Assembly (NCBI RefSeq): GCF_004327355.1
Contig: NZ_QJUM01000006.1
Location: 62,001-126,000, forward strand
Source: Phytopseudomonas dryadis
GTDB taxonomy: Bacteria; Pseudomonadota; Gammaproteobacteria; Pseudomonadales; Pseudomonadaceae
Length of the DNA stretch: 64,000 nt
Direction: 5' to 3'
Shown in pieces: positions 57,139 through 64,000 of the stretch. The notes beneath the pieces are model-generated. The model was not told the DNA's origin. It searched no databases and saw only the letters and a list, made by a program, of their open reading frames with translations. The position numbers and the translations under genes were made by a program. The number at the start of each line of letters is the position of its first letter. The stretch's first letter is position 1.

Positions 57139-57606
57139 TCAGCCCAGCGGCAGCTCCGTGGTGCGCTTGACCTCGCTCATGGCGATGCTGGAATGGGCTT
57201 CCTGGACATGGGGGCGTTGCAGCAACTGGTCGCGTAGAAAGCGCTCGTAGCTGGCGATATCGCGCGCCACCACCTTGAGCAGGTAGTCGGAACCGCCGGC
57301 CATGGTGAAACACTCCAGCACTTCGGGATAGCCGACGATGGCCTGCTCGAACTCTTCCAGATTGCTGCGGCCATGTGCCGACAGCTTGATACTGACGAAC
57401 ACCGTGATGCTGAAGCCCAGGCGCTTGTGGCTGAGCAGGGCGACCTTGCGCTCGATGAGGCCGTCTTCCTGCATGCGGTTGATGCGGCGCCAGCAGGGCG
57501 ACTGGGAGAGCTCGACCTTCTTGGCGATTTCCGCCGCGGAGAGGTCGGCATTGCGTTGCAGCAGACGCAGGATGCGGCGATCGATGGGGCTGAGCGTCTC
57601 GTGCAT
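57139..57606 (-). CDS. Lrp/AsnC-family transcriptional regulator
   Basis: A 155-residue protein. The DNA-binding part is LSPIDRRILRLLQRNADLSAAEIAKKVELSQSPCWRRINRMQEDGLIERKVALL, and the RAM ligand domain is LEEFEQAIVGYPEVLECFTMAGGSDYLLKVVARDIASYERFL. It forms octameric or dimeric assemblies that respond to amino acids. It is divergent from the indolepyruvate ferredoxin oxidoreductase gene (201 bases apart), which suggests that an aromatic or branched amino acid, or its keto acid, regulates that gene. Confidence 0.92.
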   Translation of the reverse strand: MHETLSPIDRRILRLLQRNADLSAAEIAKKVELSQSPCWRRINRMQEDGLIERKVALLSHKRLGFSITVFVSIKLSAHGRSNLEEFEQAIVGYPEVLECFTMAGGSDYLLKVVARDIASYERFLRDQLLQRPHVQEAHSSIAMSEVKRTTELPLG

Positions 57607-57807
57607 GGTCGTTCCCGATTTCTTGTTGTTGTTGAAACGTTCATGTCCAGTATTGGCCCCTTTGCCATAAATGAGAAAGAAAAAATCGCCCCGACGCGGT
57701 CTATGCTTAATGCAGATGCCGGGACAGCGATCCTGACTGGCATGAACAGGACGGCACCCACCGTTGCCGTCCTCGAAGGTCGCCATAACAACAATAGGAG
57801 CGCCCCC

Positions 57808-60800
57808 ATGCCTCTGGCCGAAATCCGTCTGGATGACAAGTATCGTCTCGCCACCGGTCATCTCTATCTCACCGGTACCCAGGCGCTGACCCGACTGCCC
57901 ATGCTGCAGAAGCAGCGTGATGCCGCCCGTGGCCTGAACACCGCCTGTTTCATCTCCGGCTACCGTGGCTCGCCCCTGGGCGGGCTGGACAAGAGCCTGT
58001 GGGAAGCCCGCGAGTTCCTGCAGCAGAACGCCATCCATTTCCAGCCCGGGGTCAACGAGGAACTGGGGGCGACGGCCGTGTGGGGCAGCCAGCAGACCAA
58101 CCTGTTTCCCGGTGCCCGCTACGATGGCGTGTTCGCCATGTGGTACGGCAAGGGGCCTGGGGTCGACCGCAGCGGCGATGTGTTCAAGCATGGCAACTCG
58201 GCCGGGGTGTCGCCCCATGGCGGGGTGTTGCTGCTGGCGGGGGACGACCATGGCTGCAAGTCGTCGACCATCGCGCACCAGAGCGAGCATGCCTTTATCG
58301 CCGCGTCGATTCCGGTGCTCAACCCGGCCAACGTCCAGGAAATCCTCGACTACGGCATCATCGGCTGGGAACTGTCGCGCTACAGCGGCTGCTGGGTGGC
58401 GTTGAAGACCATCGCCGAGAACGTCGATTCGTCGGCCGTGGTCGATGTCGATCCGCAGCGCGTCCAGCTGCGCGTGCCCGAGGATTTCACCCTGCCCGAG
58501 GACGGTGTGCATATCCGCTGGCCGGATCCGCCCCTGGCGCAGGAACGACGCCTGAACGTCTACAAGATCTATGCGGCGCGGGCCTTCGCCCGGGCCAACC
58601 AGCTGAACAGGGTCATGCTCGACGCGCCCAATCCGCGGCTGGGCATCATCACCACCGGCAAATCCTATCTCGATGTGCGTCAGGCCCTGGAAGACCTCGG
58701 CCTCGACGATGGGCTGTGCGCCAGCATCGGTCTGCGGGTGCTCAAGGTGGGCATGAGCTGGCCGCTGGAGCCGGTCTCCGTGCATGGCTTCGCCGAGGGG
58801 CTGGACGAGATTCTGGTGGTCGAGGAGAAGCGCAGCATCATCGAGGATCAACTGACCGGCCAGCTCTACAACTGGCCGGTGGGCAAGCGCCCGCGGGTGG
58901 TCGGCGAGTTCGACGAGCAGGGCCGCTCGCTGCTGCCCAACCTGGCCGAACTGACCCCGGCGATGATCGCCCGGGTGATCGCCCGGCGCTTGGCGCCGAT
59001 CTACAGCAGCGAGGTGATCGAGGCCCGACTGCAGTTTCTCGAGGCCAAGGAAAAGGCCCTGGCCGCGCGCAGCTACAGCACCGTGCGCACCCCGCATTTC
59101 TGCTCGGGCTGCCCGCACAACAGTTCCACCAAGGTGCCCGAGGGCAGCCGCGCCATGGGCGGCATCGGTTGCCACTACATGACCCAGTGGATGGATCGCA
59201 GCACCGAAACCTTCACCCAGATGGGCGGCGAGGGCGCCACCTGGATCGGCCAGGCGCCGTTCACCGAAACGCCCCATGTGTTCCAGAACCTGGGCGACGG
59301 CACCTACTTCCATTCCGGTCATCTGGCCGTGCGTGCCGCCGTCGCCGCTGGCGTCAACATCACCTACAAGATCCTCTACAACGATGCCGTGGCCATGACC
59401 GGCGGCCAGCCCATCGACGGCGAGCTGCGCGTCGATCAGTTGAGCCAGCAGGTCTTCGCCGAAGGCGTGAAGCGCATCGCGGTGGTCAGCGACGAGCCCG
59501 ACAAATACCCGAGCCGCTCCACCTTCGCCGCCATCGCCACCTTCCACCATCGCCGTGAACTGGATGCGCTGCAACGCGAAATGCGTGAGATCAAGGGCGT
59601 GTCGGTGATCATCTACGACCAGACCTGCGCCACCGAAAAGCGTCGCCGGCGCAAGCGCGGCAAGATGCTCGACCCGGCGCGGCGGGCGTTCATCAATTCC
59701 GCGGTGTGCGAGGGTTGTGGGGACTGCAGCGTCAAATCCAACTGCCTCTCGGTGCTGCCCCTGGAAAGCGAACTGGGGCGCAAGCGGATGATCGACCAGA
59801 ACGCCTGCAACAAGGATTTCAGTTGCCTGGAAGGCTTCTGCCCCAGCTTCGTGACCCTCCACGGTGGCCAGCTGCGCCAGCCCGAGGCGATTGGCGCCAA
59901 TGCCCTGTTCATCGCCTTGCCGCCGCCGCGTCAGCCGTCCCTGCGGCGGCCCTGGAACATTCTCATCCCTGGGGTCGGCGGTAGCGGCGTGACCACCGTC
60001 GGCGCCTTGCTGGGTATGGCCGCGCACCTGGAGGGCAAGGGCTGTACGGTGCTCGACCAGGCTGGGCTGGCGCAGAAGTTCGGGCCGGTGAACACCCATG
60101 TCCGCATCGCCGCACGGCAGGACGATATCTACGCCGTGCGCATCGCTGCCGGCGAGGCCGACCTGCTGCTCGGTTGCGACCTGGTGGTGGCCGCTGGTGA
60201 AGAGTCCCTGGCCAAGCTGAACGACCAGGTGGCCCACGCGGTGATCAATGGCCACGAGTCGGCCACCGCCGAGTTCACCCGCAACCCGGATGCCCAGGTG
60301 CCGGGCGCCGCGATGCGTCAGGCGTTGATCGATGCGGTGGGAGAGGACAAGATCTGGTTCGTCGATGCCACGCGCCTGGCGACCCGGCTGCTCGGCGACA
60401 GCATCGCCAGCAACCTGTTCATGCTCGGCTACGCCTACCAGAAAGGCCTGGTGCCGGTCGCCGCCGAAGCCATCGACCGCGCCATCGAGCTCAATGGCGT
60501 GGCGGTGGCGTTCAACCAGCAGGCTTTCCTCTGGGGACGGCGTGCGGCCCATGACGGCAACGCCGTGGAGAAACTGGTACGCCCGGCGGTGGCCGAGGAG
60601 GCGCCTCGCTGCCAGACCCTGGAGGAAATCGTCAGCGACCGCGTCGAGCGGCTCAGCGCCTACCAGAACGCGGCCTATGCCGAGCGTTATCGGCGCCTGG
60701 TGGAGCGCGTGCGCGCCCGTGATCAGGATCCGCAGATGGCGCTGAGCAAGGCGGTCGCCCGCTATTACTTCAAGCTGCTGGCCTACAAGGACGAATACGA

Positions 60801-61278
60801 GGTGGCGCGCCTCTACAGCGACGGTCGCTTTGTCAGCCAGTTGCAGGCGCAGTTCCAGGGCGATTACCGCCTGCAGTTCCATCTGGCGCCGTCCTGGCTC
60901 AGCGGACGTGATCCGGCCAGCGGCGAGCCGCGCAAGCGCAGCTTCGGCCCGTGGATGCTCAAGGCTTTCCGGGTGCTGGCCGCCTTCAGGTTCGTGCGCG
61001 GCACGCTGTTCGACCCGTTCGCCCGCAGCGCCGAGCGCAAGGTCGAGCGGGGCTTGATCGAGGCCTATGAGCACAGGGTCGACGAGCTGCTGCAGGTACT
61101 CGATGACGATAACTACCGGGTGGCGGTCGCCATTGCCGAGTTGCCGGAGCAGATCCGTGGCTATGGCCATGTCAAGGAACAGGCATTGGCCAGGGTGCGC
61201 GATCAGGAGCAGCAGTTGCTGGCACGGCTGCATGCCGGGGAAATCAGGGCCGTGCAGATTTTCGAGCCGGCGGCCTGA
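57808..61278 (+). CDS. Indolepyruvate ferredoxin oxidoreductase, fused subunits
   Basis: A 1156-residue fused 2-oxoacid oxidoreductase. It contains FISGYRGSPLGGLDK near residue 48, HFCSGCPHNSSTKVPEG (~430) and GGEGATWIGQ in the ThDP-binding region, a Cys cluster CEGCGDCSVKSNC (~634) and CNKDFSCLEGFCPSF, then the gamma domain IPGVGGSGVTTVG (~715). The enzyme decarboxylates aryl or branched 2-oxo acids to acyl-CoA with reduction of ferredoxin. Bacterial fused forms of this size serve catabolism of aromatic and branched amino acids. The ATG at 57808 has AGGAG upstream. Confidence 0.92.
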   Translation: MPLAEIRLDDKYRLATGHLYLTGTQALTRLPMLQKQRDAARGLNTACFISGYRGSPLGGLDKSLWEAREFLQQNAIHFQPGVNEELGATAVWGSQQTNLFPGARYDGVFAMWYGKGPGVDRSGDVFKHGNSAGVSPHGGVLLLAGDDHGCKSSTIAHQSEHAFIAASIPVLNPANVQEILDYGIIGWELSRYSGCWVALKTIAENVDSSAVVDVDPQRVQLRVPEDFTLPEDGVHIRWPDPPLAQERRLNVYKIYAARAFARANQLNRVMLDAPNPRLGIITTGKSYLDVRQALEDLGLDDGLCASIGLRVLKVGMSWPLEPVSVHGFAEGLDEILVVEEKRSIIEDQLTGQLYNWPVGKRPRVVGEFDEQGRSLLPNLAELTPAMIARVIARRLAPIYSSEVIEARLQFLEAKEKALAARSYSTVRTPHFCSGCPHNSSTKVPEGSRAMGGIGCHYMTQWMDRSTETFTQMGGEGATWIGQAPFTETPHVFQNLGDGTYFHSGHLAVRAAVAAGVNITYKILYNDAVAMTGGQPIDGELRVDQLSQQVFAEGVKRIAVVSDEPDKYPSRSTFAAIATFHHRRELDALQREMREIKGVSVIIYDQTCATEKRRRRKRGKMLDPARRAFINSAVCEGCGDCSVKSNCLSVLPLESELGRKRMIDQNACNKDFSCLEGFCPSFVTLHGGQLRQPEAIGANALFIALPPPRQPSLRRPWNILIPGVGGSGVTTVGALLGMAAHLEGKGCTVLDQAGLAQKFGPVNTHVRIAARQDDIYAVRIAAGEADLLLGCDLVVAAGEESLAKLNDQVAHAVINGHESATAEFTRNPDAQVPGAAMRQALIDAVGEDKIWFVDATRLATRLLGDSIASNLFMLGYAYQKGLVPVAAEAIDRAIELNGVAVAFNQQAFLWGRRAAHDGNAVEKLVRPAVAEEAPRCQTLEEIVSDRVERLSAYQNAAYAERYRRLVERVRARDQDPQMALSKAVARYYFKLLAYKDEYEVARLYSDGRFVSQLQAQFQGDYRLQFHLAPSWLSGRDPASGEPRKRSFGPWMLKAFRVLAAFRFVRGTLFDPFARSAERKVERGLIEAYEHRVDELLQVLDDDNYRVAVAIAELPEQIRGYGHVKEQALARVRDQEQQLLARLHAGEIRAVQIFEPAA

Positions 61279-61331
61279 AGGCCTGGCTGCGCTTGCCGCC
61301 AACCGGCTGGCATTGCGGCAGCGTCGACGGC

Positions 61332-61360
61332 ATGACAAATCCACTCGCAGTGGGTAACAT
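61332..61360 (+). promoter_or_regulatory. Possible promoter of tRNA-Arg(CCT)
   Basis: ATGACA (61332-61337) and TAACAT (61355-61360), spacer 17 bases, ending 38 bases before the tRNA, with a GCCGCCC discriminator. Confidence 0.5.
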
Positions 61361-61398
61361 GCCGCCCGGCTGCCGTGATCGTCAGCCGGATCGATCGG

Positions 61399-61473
61399 GT
61401 CTCCTTAGTTCAATGGATAGAATAAGCCCCTCCTAAGGGCTAGATGCTGGTTCGACTCCAGCAGGGGACGCCA
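61399..61473 (+). tRNA. tRNA-Arg (anticodon CCT)
   Basis: A 75-base cloverleaf with acceptor arms GTCTCCT and AGGGGAC, encoded CCA, T-loop GGTTCGACTCC and anticodon loop CTCCTAA giving CCU. It reads the rare AGG codon. Such single tRNA-Arg(CCT) genes are frequent integration sites for genomic islands, but no integrase lies beside this one. Confidence 0.95.
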
Positions 61474-61606
61474 TGATCCGCCGATCACGGGCTGCGGAAG
61501 CCGGCGTTCGGAAAACGCGCTTCCACGCTTATGCCGTGCCCTGATATCATTCGGCCACTGAGCGGTACAGCCACACCAGTTTGCGTTAGCCTGAAAAAAA
61601 CCACAG

Positions 61607-61724
61607 AAAAAAAAGACCCGGCAAAGAGCCGGGTCAATAACCGTGATTAGCCTGATGAGGAGATAAACTGGAAGCGTCCGACTGGATGCCGTTCAGATTA
61701 TCGTGCCAGCTTCGCAGCCGACGA
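61607..61724 (-). ncRNA. prrF: PrrF-like iron-responsive small RNA
   Basis: About 118 bases on the minus strand, no coding frame. From the predicted start it has a 5' hairpin (CTTCG...CGAAG), a single-stranded centre with TATCTCCTCATCAGG and CTAATCACGG, and a terminator GACCCGGC-TCTTT-GCCGGGTC followed by eight Ts. Length, the central pairing region and the terminator match what I recall of Pseudomonas PrrF1/PrrF2 (about 115 bases). PrrF, the functional analogue of RyhB, represses sodB, acn, sdh and others when iron is scarce. A sigma70 promoter overlapped by a Fur box lies upstream. Confidence 0.88.
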
Positions 61725-61725
61725 A

Positions 61726-61757
61726 GTAGATAATAATCATTCTCGTTTTTTCGTCAA
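61726..61757 (-). promoter_or_regulatory. Fur-regulated promoter of the PrrF-like RNA
   Basis: On the minus strand TTGACG (61752-61757) and TATTAT (61730-61735) are spaced 16 bases. A Fur box at 61726-61744 (read on the plus strand) matches the 19-bp consensus at 14 positions, 11 of 12 in its second half (ATAATCATTCTC). It covers the -10 region, so Fur with iron would block transcription. Confidence 0.8.
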
Positions 61758-62181
61758 TAGAAATCTTTCTTATTCCGCACATTCTTTCTGTGGGCGTGCC
61801 ATCCCTGGCGGGCTAATGCCGCTGAGATGAGGGTTTTCCCTCGTCTCCATTGTGGGGAGCAGGCTGTGTACAGGAGCAAGGGCGCCTGCATGAAGAGCGG
61901 CAAACCGCCGCCCGGTGTAGGAGCGCCGATCTCGGCGCGATGCGGTGGTGGCCATTGCACAAAGCGTGTCATGGCCACCAATCGCTGCGGGGTCGCGGCT
62001 CTACAGGGCCAGGGCAAACCGCCGTTTTGCGGGCCAAGGCATAACTGACGGGCATTCCCTGGCGGTCGCTCCGGCTTTGCTGAGACGGCTGCGCCCCGTG
62101 CAACACTTAATGCGCGTGCGGCCATGTCAACTTGCCTGCTCACAGGCTACCCTAGCGGCAATTTCGTAGCGGGGTAAGCAC
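61758..62181. other. Intergenic region between prrF promoter and yceH
   Basis: 424 bases. It includes an inverted REP pair (61917-62004) and otherwise no recognised signal. yceH has only a weak ribosome-binding site and no obvious promoter hexamers here. Confidence 0.4.
61917..62004. repeat. Inverted REP pair (BIME-like)
   Basis: GTAGGAGCGCCGATCTCGGC begins the left unit and CGCGGCTCTAC ends the right unit. Internal GGTGGCCAT and ATGGCCACC pair as well. GTAGGAGCG...CGCGAT is the common Pseudomonas REP word; two in opposite orientation make a composite palindrome. Confidence 0.75.
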
Positions 62182-62856
62182 ATGTCCGATGACACCCTTG
62201 GAGCGTCCGGCGAAACGCCGCTGACTGCCGTTGAGGCCCGTATTCTCGGCTGCCTGATCGAGAAACAGGCGACCACGCCGGAGGCTTATCCTCTGACGCT
62301 GAATGCCCTGGTGCTGGCCTGCAATCAGAAAACCAGCCGCGAGCCGTTGATGAACCTCAATCCCGGAACCGTCGGGCAGGGCCTGCGTAGCCTGGAAGGG
62401 CGCGGCCTGGCGCGCCTGGTCATGGGCAGCCGTGCCGACCGCTGGGAGCAGCGTGCGGAAAAGACCCTGGAGCTGGTGGCGCCGCAGCTCATCCTGATCA
62501 GCCTGCTGTTGCTGCGTGGCCCGCAGACGGTCAACGAGTTGCTCACGCGCAGCAATCGCCTGCATGACTTCGAGGACGCCGAGCAACTGCAGCATCACCT
62601 CGAGCGCCTGATGAGCCGTGGCCTGGTGCGCCAGATCGGCCGGCAGCCGGGGCAGCGCGAGGATCGTTACGCGCAGTTGCTGGGCGATCCGGCCGAGTTG
62701 CAGGCGCAACTGGAGTCGCGTGCCAGTCTGGTCGAACGGCCAGCCTCCGCCGCTGCCCAGGAGGCGCGTATCGATGCGCTGGAGAGGCGTGTCGCCGAGC
62801 TGGAGGCGCGGCTGGCGTCGCTCGAGGAGCATGAGCGAGGCACTTCCCTGGATTAA
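62182..62856 (+). CDS. yceH: YceH family (DUF480) protein
   Basis: A 224-residue protein: [46 protein letters not shown] (first winged helix), then [28 protein letters not shown] (second winged helix), and a C-terminal coiled coil rich in Glu/Arg ([22 protein letters not shown]). The tandem winged-helix fold suggests a DNA- or RNA-binding role, but the function is not established. Some species carry it beside mviM or MFS genes; here an MFS gene follows. Confidence 0.92.
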   Translation: MSDDTLGASGETPLTAVEARILGCLIEKQATTPEAYPLTLNALVLACNQKTSREPLMNLNPGTVGQGLRSLEGRGLARLVMGSRADRWEQRAEKTLELVAPQLILISLLLLRGPQTVNELLTRSNRLHDFEDAEQLQHHLERLMSRGLVRQIGRQPGQREDRYAQLLGDPAELQAQLESRASLVERPASAAAQEARIDALERRVAELEARLASLEEHERGTSLD

Positions 62857-63143
62857 AGGCACCGAGACTGTGTCGTGATGCTCTGTGCCGAGCGTCTGAA
62901 AGACGCAGTGTTGCCATCGCCAAGGTTTTCCAACGGCCTGTCAAAGGGCGGAACTGTTATCCGCTGCGCTTATCGAAAAGGCGGTACTCAATCCCGGCAG
63001 GGCGGTGGCTCGCATACCGTTGCTGCCGGCAGCCGAGGCGCTGGTTGTCCGGCGAGCGCCCATGAGGGCAATGGCCACCTGGCCTGTTTGAAGGGATCGG
63101 CGCCTGTGCCGATCCGCTGTCACAAGGAGTCGTTCGCAGTCCA

Positions 63144-64000
63144 ATGCGCCTGATCTGGAAGTCTTTCAGTTCGCTGTATATCGCCACCCTGCTCATGCTG
63201 CTGGGGTCCGGCTTGTTGAGCACTTATCTGGCGCTGCGTCTGGCGGAAACGGGCGACGGGGTCTGGGCGGGCGCGCTGATGGCCGCCAACTATTTCGGCC
63301 TGGTGCTGGGCGGCAAGATCGGCCATCGACTGATCGCCCGTGTCGGCCACATCCGGGCCTATGTCGCCTGTGCCGGCGTGGTCACCGCTGCGGTGCTGGG
63401 CCATGGGCTGCTCAACTGGCTGCCGGCCTGGCTGGTGCTGCGGATGCTGGTCGGGCTGGGGATGATGTGCCAGTACATGGTGATCGAGAGCTGGCTCAAC
63501 GAGCAGGCGGACAGCAACCAGCGCGGTCTGGTCTTTGCCGGCTATATGGGCGCTTCCTATCTCGGTCTGGTGCTCGGGCAACTGGTGCTGGTGGTGCATC
63601 CGACCCTGGGGCTGGAGCTGCTGATGCTGGTCGCGCTGGCCTTCGCCCTGTGCCTGGTGCCGGTGGCCCTGACCCGCCGTCTGCACCCGGCGGCGTTGCG
63701 CCCGGCGCCACTGGAGATGCGTTTCTTCTTGCAGCGCGTGCCGCTGTCGCTGACCACCATTGCCGTCGCCGGTCTGCTGGTCGGCTCCTTCTACGGCCTG
63801 GCGCCGCTCTATGCCTCGCAGATGGGCCTGGCGACCGAGCAGGTGGGCCTGTTCATGGGCGGCTGCATTCTCGCCGGGCTGGTGGTGCAGTGGCCGTTGG
63901 GTTGGCTATCGGATCGCTATGACCGGGTCAAGTTGATCCGTGGCGCGGCGGCAGCCATGGCGGTGATGGCGTTGCCACTGGCCATCCTGCCCCAGGTGCC
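63144..64000 (+). CDS. MFS transporter (YcaD-like), C-terminus beyond window
   Basis: The frame runs open to the window end, about 285 residues. MRLIWKSFSSLYIATLLMLLGSGLLSTYLALRL begins the first helix. FGLVLGGKIGHRLIARVGHIRAYVA carries the conserved MFS loop, and MVIESWLNEQADSNQRGLVFAGYMGASYLGLVLGQ is typical of the YcaD group. LGWLSDRYDRVKLIR marks the second-half loop. AAGGAG (63124-63129) lies rather far (14 bases) from the ATG. The substrate is unknown. Confidence 0.85.
   Translation, partial: MRLIWKSFSSLYIATLLMLLGSGLLSTYLALRLAETGDGVWAGALMAANYFGLVLGGKIGHRLIARVGHIRAYVACAGVVTAAVLGHGLLNWLPAWLVLRMLVGLGMMCQYMVIESWLNEQADSNQRGLVFAGYMGASYLGLVLGQLVLVVHPTLGLELLMLVALAFALCLVPVALTRRLHPAALRPAPLEMRFFLQRVPLSLTTIAVAGLLVGSFYGLAPLYASQMGLATEQVGLFMGGCILAGLVVQWPLGWLSDRYDRVKLIRGAAAAMAVMALPLAILPQV

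Noticed and set aside
57139..61344. 1401-residue minus-strand frame
   Set aside because: Only its last 155 residues (the Lrp regulator) are real. The rest is antisense to the indolepyruvate ferredoxin oxidoreductase.
61399..61473. Genomic-island attachment site at tRNA-Arg(CCT)
   Set aside because: No integrase and no direct repeat of the tRNA 3' end can be seen in the following 2.5 kb.

Overview
This is a contiguous stretch of chromosome from a high-GC gammaproteobacterium, almost certainly a Pseudomonas in the broad sense. Pointers are full-length rdgC, arcDABC, an ast/aru operon in the order aruC-F-G-D-B-x-E followed by a threonine aldolase, alaS, lysC and rsmA, an amrZ-phnC neighbourhood, and a PrrF-type small RNA. 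No insertion sequence, phage, integrase or CRISPR array is visible. The dispersed palindromes suggest the mendocina/oleovorans/alcaligenes side of the genus; that is inference only.

Layout. 0-10 kb: the 5' part of an SSF-PAS histidine kinase, a GNAT acetyltransferase, an AraC regulator, the azlCD exporter, an MFS-acyltransferase fusion, a bile-acid-symporter-family protein, rdgC, then tRNA-Val and tRNA-Asp. 10-18 kb: an accessory-looking stress block with YqjD/YqjE/DUF3618-like membrane proteins, two small proteins, a ThDP oxidase/decarboxylase-like enzyme, a PncC/CinA-C amidase, an SDR and a GH15 glycosidase. 18-22 kb: an EamA transporter divergent from a LysR regulator, a nitronate monooxygenase-like enzyme, a VOC protein and a DUF5064-like protein. 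22-36 kb: two arginine pathways back to back. The fermentative deiminase operon arcDABC lies on the minus strand and the aerobic succinyltransferase operon aruCFGDB-x-E on the plus strand, with one small orphan gene between them. ArgR-type half-sites lie upstream of aruC. 36-42 kb: ltaE-like gene, alaS, lysC, rsmA, tRNA-Ser, two identical tRNA-Arg(ACG). 42-45 kb: a secreted DUF4124-like protein, mgtE, amrZ. 45-56 kb: a complete C-P lyase operon phnCDEFGHIJKLMNP for phosphonate use, tightly coupled translationally. 56-64 kb: three tiny membrane proteins, an Lrp-type regulator divergent from a fused indolepyruvate ferredoxin oxidoreductase, tRNA-Arg(CCT), a Fur-boxed PrrF-like sRNA on the minus strand, yceH and the start of an MFS transporter.

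How it works together. The middle of the window is a nitrogen, carbon and energy module for arginine, with ArgR as likely activator on the aerobic side. lysC-rsmA-tRNA is a conserved housekeeping block. The phn genes import and cleave phosphonates and recycle the ribosyl cyclic phosphate product. The PrrF-like RNA would link iron starvation to translational repression.

The most notable non-coding signals are: the PrrF-like gene; a family of long inverted repeats sitting just after stop codons; a 140-bp palindromic element splitting arcB and arcC; an arcD leader hairpin that would bury its Shine-Dalgarno sequence; and an internal ribosome-binding site and start in lysC consistent with a separate beta subunit.
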